Assembly: GCA_034440615.1 (NCBI GenBank)
Contig: JAOTOM010004617.1
Span: 62,001 to 126,000 of the forward strand
DNA: 64,000 nt
Direction: 5' to 3'
Source: Ashinkailepas kermadecensis
Taxonomy: Eukaryota; Arthropoda; Thecostraca; Neolepadidae
Below the pieces are notes generated by a model. The model saw nothing but the letters and a program-made list of their open reading frames with translations, was not told where the DNA came from and searched no databases. A program made the translations under genes and the position numbers. The first letter of the stretch is position 1, and the number at the start of each line of letters is the position of its first letter. Shown here piece after piece: positions 23,408 through 35,088 of this stretch.

Positions 23408-23560
23408 GGGCGGGCCCAAATGGATTGGTGGAGGGGCACATTCCATCGGGTCCCCAAAGGAGCGGGCCCAAATGGATTGGTGGAGGGGCACATTCCATCG
23501 GGTCCCCAAAGGAGCGGGCCCAAATGGATTGGTGGAGGGGCACGTTCCATCGGGTCCCAT
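23408..23560. repeat. 52-bp tandem repeat, 3 copies
   Basis: Unit GGGCCCAAATGGATTGGTGG then AGGGGCACATTCCATCGGGT then CCCCAAAGGAGC, nearly identical copies. Confidence 0.96.
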
Positions 23561-24809
23561 GTTAAAAGTTGAAGTTATTGGAGCGCAAGGCCAACACTGA
23601 GGGGACACTTTGGTTTTATTAAAATAGGCACTTCGGCCTCCTCAGGCCATTTGGTGCTGTGAAAAAGGAAGAAAAATGTTACGCTGTAAAAGTCAGGTTA
23701 TAATTCCTGGAGCAAGTTTGTTTGTCGGAGAAAGATGAAAAGTAGTTTGATTAGAAAAGGGTGTTGATCTCCCAGTAGTGTGGGTAAAGAAAAGGCAATG
23801 TTGTGTGTCCGGCAGTAGTTGGTAAGTGTTCTTCGAGGGCCATGGTATTGTTGACAGTGTAGGATCATATGTGTGACTGTAAGATGGGTGTTGCATGATG
23901 GGCATGAAGGTCGAGGTAAAGTTGTGTAGATATATCGAGGTGTAAGAAAAGTATGGCCGATGCGTAAACGTGATAGGACTTTTTCTTGGTGTCGTTTTTA
24001 TAAAGATGATGCCCATGGTTCAACAGTAGGTTTGATCGGGCCCTCAAATATCGTTTGGCAACCGGTGACGTCACATGGGCTGGATAATTGCTCAGTCCCG
24101 TAGGCGCTCCAGCCAAACTTCCGTGTTTTCCACACGTCATTTCCGACCTTAAATACCGTCAAAAAGGGACAAAATCGGGTTCATTTGAAAGCTTGAAGAA
24201 TCTTGTCCACGAATATGAGTCGTATTTTTCCCTAACACTACGTCTTTTTGCTTGGACCCGCGCTGACTGCATTCATGTCGAGCGCCGCAGGAATCGTGCG
24301 GTGCCACGGGTAGGAGCAGTATGATGAGACAGGCCAACTGAAGATCACGGCTGGGAAGGAGGGGTAGGAGCAAGTAAAAGATAACTGTCGCAATATAATT
24401 CCTCTCCACTCGGTGCAAGAGCGTAAATAAGGGTGGGTGCACCGGGGGGCATGTGCCTCCCATGGGAATGTGGTACCCCTCCGGCCAGGAAAAGGCGCCA
24501 ACATTATATTTCGGCTACCGGCGGAGGTACCGATACTGGTTGGAATGTCACGCCCTTTTTACCCATGTGCAGATACGGAACCTGCAGCTGGTTTTCAGGA
24601 TTTATTTAATTTTTCATTCATATGCGCCAAGACCAGAGGTGCTCTTTGACATAATTTTGAGGAGCAAATACCCACTCAGCGTTGGCTCTGTCCCCCAATA
24701 ATTTAGACTTTTAACATTGGGTACCATAGAACATGCGTCCCATCGATGTCGGGCTTCCCATTAATTTCATGTATTTTGCACCCAATAATTCATAGTGTAA
24801 TAATCAATA

Positions 24810-24815
<6 letters not shown>
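23561..24815. other. No gene recognised
   Basis: Unique, AT-richer sequence with no coding similarity. It marks the transition from the GC-rich array belt to an AT-rich block. Confidence 0.45.
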
Positions 24816-24855
<40 letters not shown>

Positions 24856-24887
24856 TCCCAGATGGCCTTGCTCTTATTAGCCTTAAT

Positions 24888-24968
<81 letters not shown>

Positions 24969-25000
24969 GTATATATATATATGTATAACTATATATATAC

Positions 25001-25071
<71 letters not shown>

Positions 25072-25072
25072 A
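24816..25072. repeat. Two (AT)n microsatellite blocks
   Basis: AT dinucleotide runs at about 24818-24852 and 24890-25070, separated by about 40 bp of unique sequence. The second block is interrupted at about 24960-25010 by GTATATGTATA-type variants. Confidence 0.96.
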
Positions 25073-27125
25073 GCCATTTTGGAAACATTTGAACGGGAGG
25101 GAGAGCGTTGAAATCCAATGACTTCGGAACGATGGTGATAGGTTTGGCACCTTGCAGCGCTAAATTAAGTTGTTCCTACTCATCATAGCTTAAAATAATA
25201 ATGGGTACTTATGAAAAATACTGGTCAAAATATGGCGACCATTTGTATGAGTGTTGCTTGAGCCGCCTCGAAATCGGTTTGCCCCCACAAGCAAATACTA
25301 GGTACGCCGCTGTCCACGCTACTCTATCTGGGATATGTGAACTTTGAGCCTTAATCACTGAAAGGGGCTTAGACCTCCAATGTAAAATCCAGCCAATAAA
25401 ATATAGGTGTTTCTGTTGTTGGGGGAGGGGAGGTGGTGTGAACAGTAGGAGCAGTTCCTCCAAGAACCTCAAAACACTGCAGCTTAAAGCTGTGGATTGA
25501 AATTGAAACTTCAATTGAAATTGACCTGAAATTGAATATCCAGTGCACTGAATCTTATAATATTGGTATGAATACACACAGACATGTTTCAGCCCACTAT
25601 CTACACCATTTTAGAATACTAGAAGATCACACATATAATTAATGCTGTTCTCCAGCATTACTACCAGGTATTCTTACCAAATCCTGAAATTATTTGCTAT
25701 CTTAGAAAAAAATGCACCTTACTTGTCATAAAAAGAGAAGGCTTAGTGCTTCATTCACCTTTTTAGGCATGCATGGCCACAAATCCTCTTCTTAACAGCA
25801 TCTTTTGCACTGCAGTTGATCCAGTTTTTATCACAAGTGCACTCAGTGTGCCTTTTCCATCAGGAATCATGGGTCTCTGTGAACCAGCTGATGCACACAG
25901 TGCCCCTCAAGTTACTAAGATTTGCAGTCTAGGATGTGACCATGCAGAAATAATGCTCCAATGCATATGCACTCTGTTAAGAAAATTGCATTAATTATGC
26001 ATGGTAATTTGCAAGCAAATTGAGTTGACAAAAGCATCATAGTTGGAAATGAGGATATTTCCATCAAAAGGTTAGGACAGGCTAGGTTAGGTTGTGCTGC
26101 ATTTTAAAAACATTATTTGTATGCTATGCTACCTAAATGAAAGCCTATTTTTGGTGTTATTTTGCTCACCTCCTGAGAGTGAGCATTTGCACAGAAAATG
26201 AGTGATTCCATCATCTTAGTCAGCTTTATAAACATTGCATTGGAATTATAAATTCCAAGGATTCATAAAACACATTAAAGCATAAATTTACCGGTAAGCT
26301 TATGTTCATATTTGGCAAATCCAGCCATGTTTTCAATTTCAACTCGTGACATTTTAAGGGTTATGAACGATAACAGGTTGAGGGTTGTTGTATCCTATGA
26401 ATTGAGGAAATTCTGCACGAAACTTCAGAGAACGTGCAATAACCTAGGAATCCGAAGAATATTCATCGAACTCATATTTTAATTTCCCATGCCAACAATC
26501 AGAAACACCGTAAGCCCACCCACAACAACACTCGGATGTCTTCGCTGCGCCACAGATGAATCTTATCCAGGTTTCAAAGCGTATTTGGAATGTTTACGTG
26601 ACGTCATCGTAGATACCAAAATCCTGGAAGATTCTACTAGAAATCTCGCATATTCCTGCTTACGTCACTAGGGCTGGAACTAGAAAACCTACTAGATTCC
26701 GTTGTACCCTTTAGTATTAGTACCCAGGGTTTGATAAGTCGTAGTTGTGTATGGTTTGTGCTTTGTGTCCAGTTTTTAGTCCAAAAATGTCGAATTCTCT
26801 GCTGTATTGATGATTTAATGCCGTCAAAATGTGGTGGAATTTCTGTAATGTTTGGAAGTTGGAAAGATTCTTTGGCTAATTTGGCTAATAAAACTGGCCG
26901 CGTTTCCGTGTTCTTACTTACCCTCCGCTAGGTGGCAGGTTGGTGCCGCTGATACGCGCAGATCAAAGGCGCCGACGCGGAGTTTAAAATCCAGGCGTAC
27001 ATCATCCATGCTACGACTGCGCCCTGTCCTGGGGCTTTTGCGTGATATCTGGCAACTTTCGGAACTTGATGATTGGAAGTTATGATCATTTGAAGTTAGA
27101 ATGAGGAACCTTGCCGTTTTGTTAT
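25073..27125. other. AT-rich flank upstream of prosaposin; no gene recognised
   Basis: Low-GC sequence with short open frames only. It includes a dispersed-repeat copy at about 26190-26265, which is similar in inverse orientation to 27905-27990. A short CAGGCTAGGTTAGGTTGTG word near 26080 has the TTAGG telomeric motif. Confidence 0.5.
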
Positions 27126-27133
27126 GTCACGTG
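27126..27133. promoter_or_regulatory. GTCACGTG E-box upstream of prosaposin (CLEAR-like)
   Basis: GTCACGTG is exact, about 264 bp upstream of the prosaposin ATG. GTCACGTGAC is the established TFEB/MITF-type CLEAR motif of lysosomal genes, and this site matches 8 of 10 positions (it is followed by TT instead of AC). Function is inference. Confidence 0.4.
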
Positions 27134-27396
27134 TTCTGATGGGAGGAGCTTGTCTTCCGAAGTGAATCACAGATCGCAGCAAATAAGTGACCGTGTCAGT
27201 TCTTTGTGACGAATGGTACGGTTTGCGTCGTTGTCTCTCATCACATATTTCACTGGTTTGGTTTTGCACCTGTTGAAATTGTGTGAAGAGGCACTTACAG
27301 GAAGGTGCATATATACAAAGTACCCAATTGTTTGTGGGTGTAACCGGGCCACGGGTTTGTGGCGAAGTCAAGGTTGAGGTCATCTTGACTGCGAGG

Positions 27397-27445
27397 ATGA
27401 TCAAGATGGACTTCCAAGTGCTAATTTTAGTTGTCATGGTGGGAG
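27397..27445 (+). CDS. PSAP: Prosaposin exon 1: start codon and signal peptide
   Basis: ATG at 27397 reads MIKMDFQVLILVVMVG, a short basic n-region and a hydrophobic core typical of a secretory signal peptide. The exon ends one base into a Val codon at GGGAG|GTAAGT, a strong 5' splice site. Exon 2 (31983) supplies the other two bases, and the joined frame runs straight into the Saposin A-type domain, which is why I choose this exon. A second in-frame ATG at 27406 (AAGATGG) sits in better initiation context and would give the same signal core. A non-coding upstream exon cannot be excluded. Confidence 0.78.
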
Positions 27446-28104
27446 GTAAGTACCTAGTTATCTATCCTATTGGGAAAACAACCTATGCATGGATTTAGAT
27501 GTGAGGAATGATGATGGTTGTGGCCAGCCATCAACGTCGTTACCTAGGTAGGCACAATTTTAACAAAAACACCTGCACCATTGCAATCGAAGGGAAATCT
27601 TTCCTTGACCTGGTGTGAAATTTGATAATGGAAATTGTTGAAACATGTCTGAACATGTTTGATGCTTGTACGATTAATTCCTGTGAGAAATGTGTCCTTT
27701 TCAATTGATGACAAACTAGGTATTGTGCCACTAATATAACCCAACTTAACTTAACATAGAGTAGCCTATTATAACCAAACTTAAAAGAACCCTTTTTATT
27801 GTTTTGAAACCTACCCTAGCTGCACAATTAATTATTTGGCAAAGGAATTATTCTTAAAACAAAGGAATTATTTTACAGTAATTTTTGTTTTCTTTGAATT
27901 TCTGTTTCCAATGCAATGTTTATGAATGTGCTTAGCATGATCTGACCACTCATTTCCTCTGTGAATGCATACTTTTAAGTTGGGAGGCAAAATATCACAC
28001 AAAAATGGGCTTGGAGTTATATAACATGTAAATTTGAAGATCAAGGTAACTTGATTTTTTGGATTTTTTAAAAACTATGCTTTTTGACATGATTAAGATG
28101 ATGC

Positions 28105-28455
28105 AGCCACTTATTTGGTAATCTTTACCTTTTGGCCAACATATACTGCCAAGGTTAGTGATTTGTAAAGAGGTGTACAGTGACGTCACAGGAGTCAAGG
28201 AAATGACATCACAGGAGTCTGGCGTCGATGACCGGCATGACCATAACCTAACCTAACCTAAATTAACCTAACCTAACCTAACCTAACCTAACCTAACCTA
28301 ACCCAACCTAACCTAAGCTAACCTAACTTAGCACATCGACACCCAACTCCTGTGACGTCACTTCCCTGACTCCTGTGACGTCACTGTACACCTCTTTACA
28401 AATCACTAACGTTGGCAGTATGTGTCGGCCGAAAGCTAAATAAAGCCACTTATTT
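28105..28455. mobile_element. Fold-back element with ~100-bp inverted arms and a (CCTAA)n core
   Basis: Arms 28129-28230 and 28334-28435 are reverse complements with roughly ten mismatches; each arm carries two GTGACGTCACAGGAGTC-type modules. The loop is almost entirely (CCTAA)n. The 12-bp word AGCCACTTATTT is directly repeated just outside both arms (28105-28116 and 28444-28455) and could be a target-site duplication or part of the element. The structure fits a MITE/fold-back transposon, but the family is not identified. Confidence 0.75.
28244..28330. repeat. Interstitial (CCTAA)n = (TTAGG)n telomeric-type array
   Basis: About 17 nearly perfect CCTAA pentamers. (TTAGG)n is the ancestral arthropod telomere repeat, so this supports an arthropod source. 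The array forms the loop of the surrounding inverted repeat. Confidence 0.93.
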
Positions 28456-29204
28456 TCTCCACAAATAATTACTTTTAAGTCAACGGCAGTTGATACAATT
28501 GATGACGTCATAGGCACAGGTCTGCGGCTGATAGCCTCAATGCTTCACAAAGGAAATTTTGAATCTTACTGCAGTGGAATTTTCTAAAAACAAACACTGG
28601 CAGACCTTGGAACGATTTGAGCAATTAACCCTGCTGGGAACTGCACTGTGTTGTCAGAAAAATTGTAAACTTATGTGTTTGTCCTCAAAAGAAAGCTTAA
28701 TAATTATCTGAGATACTGGAGCACAACCAGTACACCACAAGGCTAAGCTTACACTGATTTAAGTGGTGCACATGGCTGTGTGTGGTTTGTCTACAGACTA
28801 CTAAGTAATTAAATCATATAATAATGAAATAGCCTAGCTTAGACTAAGATAATGTATCATAATATATAAAATATATTATTGCTTAATATAATCTAACATA
28901 ACCTAACCTGTAAACCAGAATCCACCCCAATAAACTTTTCCACCATGATGTCATCAAAGCTTGCGGACATTCCTAGCACTGCTGTTAACGTTAACAGCAT
29001 CACAAGGAACTTCCAGCCTTGATCAAAGGTTTTGAAAGCATCTGGCTGGAAATATTCATTGTTGGGAATGAATATGGAATTAAGCCAGAAACATAATATT
29101 TTTTTTATGTCAATGAGTATTGAATCAAGTGCATGAAGTGTTGAATTTCTTCTTTATCACATCTGTGACACAACAGGTGTGGATAATTATCACTCGCACG
29201 TCCG

Positions 29205-30200
29205 GCGGTCCGCGCCAACTTCGCATGTCCGGGGGGGGGGGGCAGATGTCTGCCCCCCCCTAAGATCTCGAGAACTATGTTAGGTAGCGACAAACGGAAA
29301 CCGGCTTTGGATAGCTGGTGACAAGCTCTATCGAAAGTATTTCGGTCATTTTCTCGCTCAGGTCAATATTTAGGTCACTGGGTCATCATGTCAAATTCGA
29401 CCAGATCGGGTGGGACCCTCAGATATTGGCACATATCTCAGGACCTGTAACAGATAGAAACAAACTGCTAGTGCTATTCGACAGCCCTTGAAATGTGCTA
29501 TCGCCATATACGCTGTGTAATATAAGGTCAGGTCAACAGATGGGTCACATAAACGATGACCTCAGGTCAAGGTCATGGGGTAGAGTAGGGAGGTCATGTA
29601 ACATATCAATCGACACGTCTTGGCGACACAAGCACAATGACGGTAATTTCAGCCTTCTAGCTCAATGCATTGCGATATAGTGCGCAGAAATGTGCTAGTG
29701 ATTTCAGGTGACCTCAGCTGACCTTGGTGGGGCCACTGAGCAAAAATGTCAGCGATAGCATTGCGAATAGCTTCCAACTACACGCCATAACGGTTGGAGG
29801 TCATTCCGGGAGCAAATATGTAACCAGGAAACATTTGTATATTTTTCCATAGGCCTATAATGGGTAAGCCATAGCCACGACCTGACCTCAGGTCAACGCT
29901 ACGAAAAAACCGTGATATACATATTATAGACCCTGATAAGATCATGACGTGATATAAGTTTGAAATCAATCGCCCAATTATTGTGGGAGTAATGCCACCT
30001 AGAACTCGGAGGGACGTTAGGTCACTTCGCCTGACCTGGTGACCTGACTTGAGATGACCCAGGGTAAAAAATTTATGAGGATATGCGGAAAAGACAAATG
30101 AGCAGCCATGCGAGGTTTGGCTTTGCTAACCCGATTAGTATGGTGGCAAGGTAGGAAAAACCGCGGGGGGGGCAGATATCTGCCCCCCCCGGACGTGCGT
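29205..30200. mobile_element. ~1-kb element bounded by GGGGGGCAGAT/ATCTGCCCCCC palindromes
   Basis: Both ends carry CGCACGTCC followed by G-run + CAGATRTCTG + C-run palindromes (about 29228-29262 and 30163-30190), in inverted orientation overall (CGCACGTCCGG at the left, CCGGACGTGCG at the right). The interior has no open frame but contains at least a dozen AGGTCA/TGACCT words. It looks like a non-autonomous DNA transposon. The exact termini and target duplication are uncertain. Confidence 0.55.
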
Positions 30201-31982
30201 GGGTTATATGAGATGGGATATCTTTGTGGAGTGAAGATTATGATTGTTTCTTTGCCAACTGAAAAGTAATCATTTGTGGAGAAAATGAGTAGTTGCATCA
30301 TCATTTTCATGTTAAAATTATCCGTATTCCCACAAAAAAAATCCAAAGAATCAAAATTTACCTTGATCTCCAATATTACCTATAACACAATAGCATTTAT
30401 AGCATAAAAAGTGATGTCAAAAATTTAGACTAAAATTAACATTTGTTTCCTTGATGGAAGTATGCTGTGTGTAAAACTTGTCTTGTGGGTACCTTAAATT
30501 GTAATAATACTCAAATGTATAACTACCATCCAGGAAGTTCCACAATCATGTGTTGGTAGGTACTGCTCAGTTCTTATTCATGTACTGAAGGTCATGATAA
30601 CACAGATGTTGTGTAATAGGTACCTATTTCACCTTATTGACCAAATATTATAAATGGACTTTATGCAGTAAAGGATGTTCATTACAATTCAGTGTGGCTT
30701 GACAACAAGACGTTGAAAGTGAATGTGAACGTTTTGGTAAACAAGAACAAAAATCTGGTAACTTAGAAGTAGTGGAGGTAGGCTGTGGCCCCTACACAGG
30801 AAATTACATTGTCGTTAATTATTATTAAAAAGAAATGGGCCCCTTTGCCAAATAGTGGTTGAAATCTGGTGCTTTTAACCAAAAATAGTGGGAGAATGGG
30901 CACCCTCCAAATCCGTTCGACCCCTCCCCTGATGCAGTTCCTAGGTACGTCACTGGGGGGGGGGGGCTGACGCCGAAAACCGAAAGTTGCCCCCCCCCCC
31001 AAACCCATGTGGTTAGATCTGCCAGTTGTTTCCTGATAGCTGTTGCATTACCCAACACAGTGTGTATGGTGCCACATCTGACACTAACCCCATCTATGAA
31101 TACAATCTGATCTACTGAAACATTTCACTCGAGTGATAATTTTTAGTATGAATGGATTGTGCTAGTGTACTGATTCTCATGTCATATAATATCCACTATC
31201 CAAGTTGTAATAAAAGTGACTAGTTTTAGTTTCCTTGTATGAATATTAGCAACTACAGCCCATAATAGGTGATAATTCCACATTTTGAAAAACTAGTTGG
31301 TGGGACCCAAAAATTTGAAAGCTGCATCTGAATCAGGGTGTTGGCAAACATTTAGGAAAAGTCCCTGATAGGATACCTATGTCAGGAGGAGGAAAATTAT
31401 AATTTATTCATTATTTCCTGACAAAAATAAATGGTGGTTTATGGTCAGTGAGATAAATAGTAGAAATGGCAAGCTTGGTGAAGGTACTGTACACCCAGAA
31501 TTTTCCCCTGCCCTGGGGCGCGAATGATCAAAATTGGTCGAAGCACCCTAAAGCCCAAATAACTAACTAACTTTTCCCCTGCCCTGTGCCTTTTGTATTT
31601 GTTTTACATATACCTTCTATGTTCTTTTAATGCATGACATGTGTAATAACTGTTGTTTCCCACAACAAGATGTGATGGCTGTATTTTTTTTCTGACATCC
31701 ATCCTGACAACTGATAATCACCCATGTGTCTTGCTTATGTATTTGTATGTAGATTCAGTTTGCCGATATTTATGATTAATACAAATTTCAATGTTGATGT
31801 TAATGGATGAAGGAAGAAGGATGATTGAAGATGCAAATATGATCCCAGTTTCAGGCTGATTTGCATAAAAGTTTGTGAATTTGATGCTGTGTGCAGCTAT
31901 ATGATCAACATGGTCGACGCGCCCTAAAGCCCCAGATGCTGTGTGCATGTGTGTCTTTAACAAGCCATTGCTGTACACACAG

Positions 31983-32094
31983 TCTCCATGTGTGGCCCCA
32001 CCATCGTGTCACATGGTGACACTGGTCGACTTCGGCCCAAGCTCGGCTCCAAGAAGTGCACCTTTGGACCGTCATACTGGTGTGACGACATCAG
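31983..32094 (+). CDS. PSAP: Prosaposin exon 2: Saposin A-type domain, first half
   Basis: Acceptor ACACACAG, donor ATCAG|GTGAGT. The frame continues exon 1 (residues 17-53): VSMCGPTIVSHGDTGRLRPK, then LGSKKCTFGPSYWCDDI, with the last two bases starting a Ser codon completed by exon 3. KKCTFGPSYWC is the highly recognisable start of the N-terminal SapA-type domain of prosaposins (Cys42 and Cys50 of the model). In known prosaposins this small four-cysteine module is removed during processing and is linked to trafficking of the precursor. A GT-rich array starts immediately at the donor. Confidence 0.93.
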
Positions 32095-32290
32095 GTGAGT
32101 GGTGTGTGGTGTAGTGGTGTGTGTGTGGTGTAGTGGTGTGTATGTGTGGTGTAGTGGTGTGTGGTGTAGTGGTGCATGTGGTGTAGTGGTGTGTGTGTGT
32201 GGTGTAGTGGTGTGTGTGCGGTGTAGTGGTGTGTGTGCGGTGTAGTGGTGTGTGCGGTGTAGTAGTGTGTGTGGTGTAGTGGTGTTTTTG
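32095..32290. repeat. GT-rich minisatellite beginning at the exon 2 donor
   Basis: Units of GTGTGTGTGGTGTAGTG (about 16-20 bp, some shortened) start at the GT of intron 2 itself (GTGAGTGGTGTGTGGTGTAG). Related but irregular GGTGTG words continue to about 32450. Confidence 0.88.
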
Positions 32291-34018
32291 GATGTGTAGT
32301 AGTGTTTTGGAGATGTAGTGATAGGTGAGATATAATGGCAGCTGGTATGCTGGGCTATGGTGTGTGTGTGGTGTATAATGGTAGGTAGTGTGCTGTGGTG
32401 TGTGGGGCATAGTGGTAGGTGGCATAAGTGGTATGGGTGTGCTGTGGTATGTGTGAGTTATAGTAGAAGTCAGCGTAATAATGGTAGGTGGTGCTGTCAA
32501 CTGGTTGGAAAACTGAGTTTGTATGGCTATCTTTTGTGAGGAGAAAGTTAGGAGAAGCCAAAGTGAGGAGAAGTGAGGAGAAGCCAAAAGTTTGGATGAT
32601 CGAAGCCTGTAGGACTAAGTTGTGTGTGGTTATCTTTAGTACGCCGAAATTTCGTGTGACAAATTTAGAAAGCAAAATTATCATGTAGTGAAATTTTACA
32701 TCGCTAACATTTTGTATTGCTAAATTTGGTGCGGCTGAATTTGGTATGGCTAATATTCGCTATTTTTTGGCTTCCAAACCAGAGCCGATGCTTGAAGCCT
32801 GCTGTGCATTTGCATTAATAACTCCGAAATTTGGTTCAAATTTGTGATCACGCTGGACACAACTATAGCCAAATGGAGACAGAAATTGCCAAACCTGCTG
32901 TCGGACCACCGACCCAGCCGGTATGTCGTGCGGAGATCTCTGTGGCGATATTAAGAGCCTGGAAGCTCTAGTAGCACGTGATCGCCCACCTGGTGGCCTG
33001 GTCTGTAAGTAATCAAAGTTCACCGCACTTACGTGGCCGCCGAAAGTGGAGGTGCCCCACTCTTGATGCCCCGTTAATGCGTGTGTCTGATTGTGGTCAG
33101 GTGTGCCGTTCAAATCTTTCCAATACTGGACGCAAAGTGACCAACGCAGTCGACGCGCCCCAAAGCATCGATCGGCCACCGGATTGATGCTTTAAGTGAC
33201 CATTAAGTGACCTTAATGGTCCTGACCATTAAGCGTGAAAGACCGCGATCTGGTCTATTGGCTACGTCCTTCGTTAAAAACACGGTATTTGGCCGGTATG
33301 TTCTTTGTCAAAAGCGTCTTTGTCTAAGTTGACTGTGCTTAGCCCTCAAATGCATGTCTGTACGTCAAACGTAGGAAGCCTCGCGCAGTTTCGCATCGTA
33401 GCTTTGAATGTAAAACGGAAATGACGTCCACACATTAGGTGCAACTACGTGCAATTGAAGTATTACATATGGCTCATGAAATGCTTATTTGTGGAATCAG
33501 ATTATCTGGATGTATATTTACAGCTTAACTTGCATATGCGACCGGTCCTTAAACGAAATGTCCAGGAAGATCCGCTCGTGGTTAATTCAAAGTTGAAAAT
33601 TGTTCATGAAAACAAAAACTGCAACGGCTTGCAATTCCGGCAACGCTGGAAGAGATGCGCGATTCTGAATGTAAGCCAGCATACTTATGTGCATGTAAGC
33701 TAAGAGGCTATTACAAGTGAGCTATGTCTTGGCTCGGTTGCGTTCTCCGTGCAGTTGATGCCTTGAGTGGTTCAGCACGGGGCGATGGGAGCGAACCATC
33801 ATTTCTAGCAGTGTGCGGCGGCGGTGAAGAATTGCGACCAGTTGTGTGTCGGCATTTGGTGTGCTCGCGAGTGCCACTGCGAGTGCCATTGCGGCGCAGT
33901 CTGGCGCGCTGTTGGCGCCTCTTCGTCTTCTGGCCTTCGTTGTGGCGCCAGCACCGTTTGGCGCTCGCGATCTTCTGTCGCCGTCGGCCTACACCGCTGG
34001 TCGCATTTTGTCGCATTA
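32291..34018 (+). other. Prosaposin intron 2, left part
   Basis: No second gene recognised. A SINE tail-like segment lies at about 33138-33170. A 128-codon minus frame near 33711-34097 lacks any recognised domain. Confidence 0.5.
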
Positions 34019-34335
34019 GTTTAGCCTTTGGCACGTGTGTTACTTTGTAGGTCCATTTCTGGCTCATGTCTGTCCCGTCAGGTAGCCTTTGGCACATGTG
34101 TTACTTTGTTTTATAGTGGTCTGTCGGTCAGTCAGGTTAGCCTTTGGCACGTATGTTACTTTGTAGGTCCATTTCTGGCTCATGTCTGTCCCGTCAGGTA
34201 GCCTTTGGCACATGTGTTACTTTGTTGGTCCATATGTGGCTCATGTCGGTCCGTCAGGTAGCCTTTGGCACATGTGTTACTTTGTTGGTCCATATATGGC
34301 TCATGTCTGTCCCGTCAGGTGGCCCTTTGCTTGGC
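34019..34335. repeat. 60-bp minisatellite, about 5 copies
   Basis: Unit AGCCTTTGGCACATGTGTTA then CTTTGTTGGTCCATATGTGG then CTCATGTCTGTCCCGTCAGGT. One copy lacks the middle. Confidence 0.94.
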
Positions 34336-34410
34336 ACATGTTGTGTTGCGTGGCCAGTCCATCTGTGCCCCATGACCTCATGACTTCGCATAGTTTGTCG
34401 TGCTGGCAAT

Positions 34411-34470
34411 GGGCGCTAAATGACCAAACCTGGTCGATGCGCCCTAAAACTCAAATAGCCAACCAACCAC
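34411..34470 (+). mobile_element. SINE tail module (GGGCGCTAAATGACC...CCAACCAACC)
   Basis: The 60-bp module GGGCGCTAAATGACC, then TGGTCGATGCGCCCTAAAAC, then an A/C-rich tail recurs at about 31516-31572, 48817-48874, 54811-54860, 56388-56439 and, in part, at 31903-31933 and 33138-33170. The ends resemble SINE 3' tails. Confidence 0.75.
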
Positions 34471-34902
34471 TGTAGTCTGGGCTGACCTTTGACACGATCC
34501 ATGACGCCCACCCAATGACCTCGTCGGTACTCTGTGACCTTTGTACGATCATGGAGCCCGTATGTTTACACCTTGCCTTGTGCCTTCGTCCAAGTGCCAA
34601 CCAATACCGCCAATCTGCCACAAACAAGATGACACCGTTTGTGGTGACAAGGTGGTTGCCGCTTGACCTCCGGCCCCTGATGTGGCACCTCCTGTTGTGT
34701 TTCACCTCAGTACTGATCCACGACCCCTGACCCTTGCACTAGCTGTGCGACCCAGAACTGGCGTAACGTACAGGGTCTGTGTTTGACCAGTGTCCCGAAT
34801 CCTGAACACAATTGCGGCCTATTCAGTCGCTGTTGCACCTGAGTCGTGACCTGAGCCATGCGGCTGAAGTGCTCTCGAACACACCGTCTGACCGGCGCCA
34901 TA

Positions 34903-35070
34903 GGGGACGAGTGGTCTAGGGGTAAGATGCTCGTCTCACAATCGAAAGATTGTGGGTTCGAGTCTCACCTGTCGCTACTCTTCGCCCGCGACCAATCGGC
35001 GTGAGAGATTGGCGACGCTATATGACTCAACGGTCGACGTGTCGTGAAACCAATAACCAACCAACCAACC
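34903..35070 (+). mobile_element. tRNA-derived SINE family A, copy 1
   Basis: Head with A-box-like TGGTCTAGGGG and B-box GGTTCGAGTCT, and a tRNA-Val(CAC)-like anticodon loop CTCACAA. A body follows (CGACCAATCGGCGTGAGAGA, then TTGGCGACGC, then ACTCAACGGTCGACGTGTCG) and an (AACC)n tail. Copies 2 and 3 lie at 47646-47807 and 54956-55122. The tail ends 18 bp before prosaposin exon 3, so the element occupies the usual polypyrimidine/branch-point zone of that acceptor. Confidence 0.9.
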
Positions 35071-35088
35071 GGCTCCGTGACCCTGCAG

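Larger units (their letters stand above)
27446..31982 (+). other. Prosaposin intron 1
   Basis: 4,537 bp, GTAAGT...ACACAG. AT-rich. It contains a dispersed repeat family, a fold-back element with telomeric core (28105-28455), a G/C-run-bounded element (about 29200-30200), a poly-G/poly-C tract at about 30955-31000 and two SINE tail fragments. No other exon was recognised. Confidence 0.7.

Noticed and set aside
34903..34976. Functional tRNA-Val gene
   Set aside because: Internal promoter boxes are present, but the acceptor stem does not pair, and the unit recurs with the same non-tRNA body and tail, so it is a SINE head.
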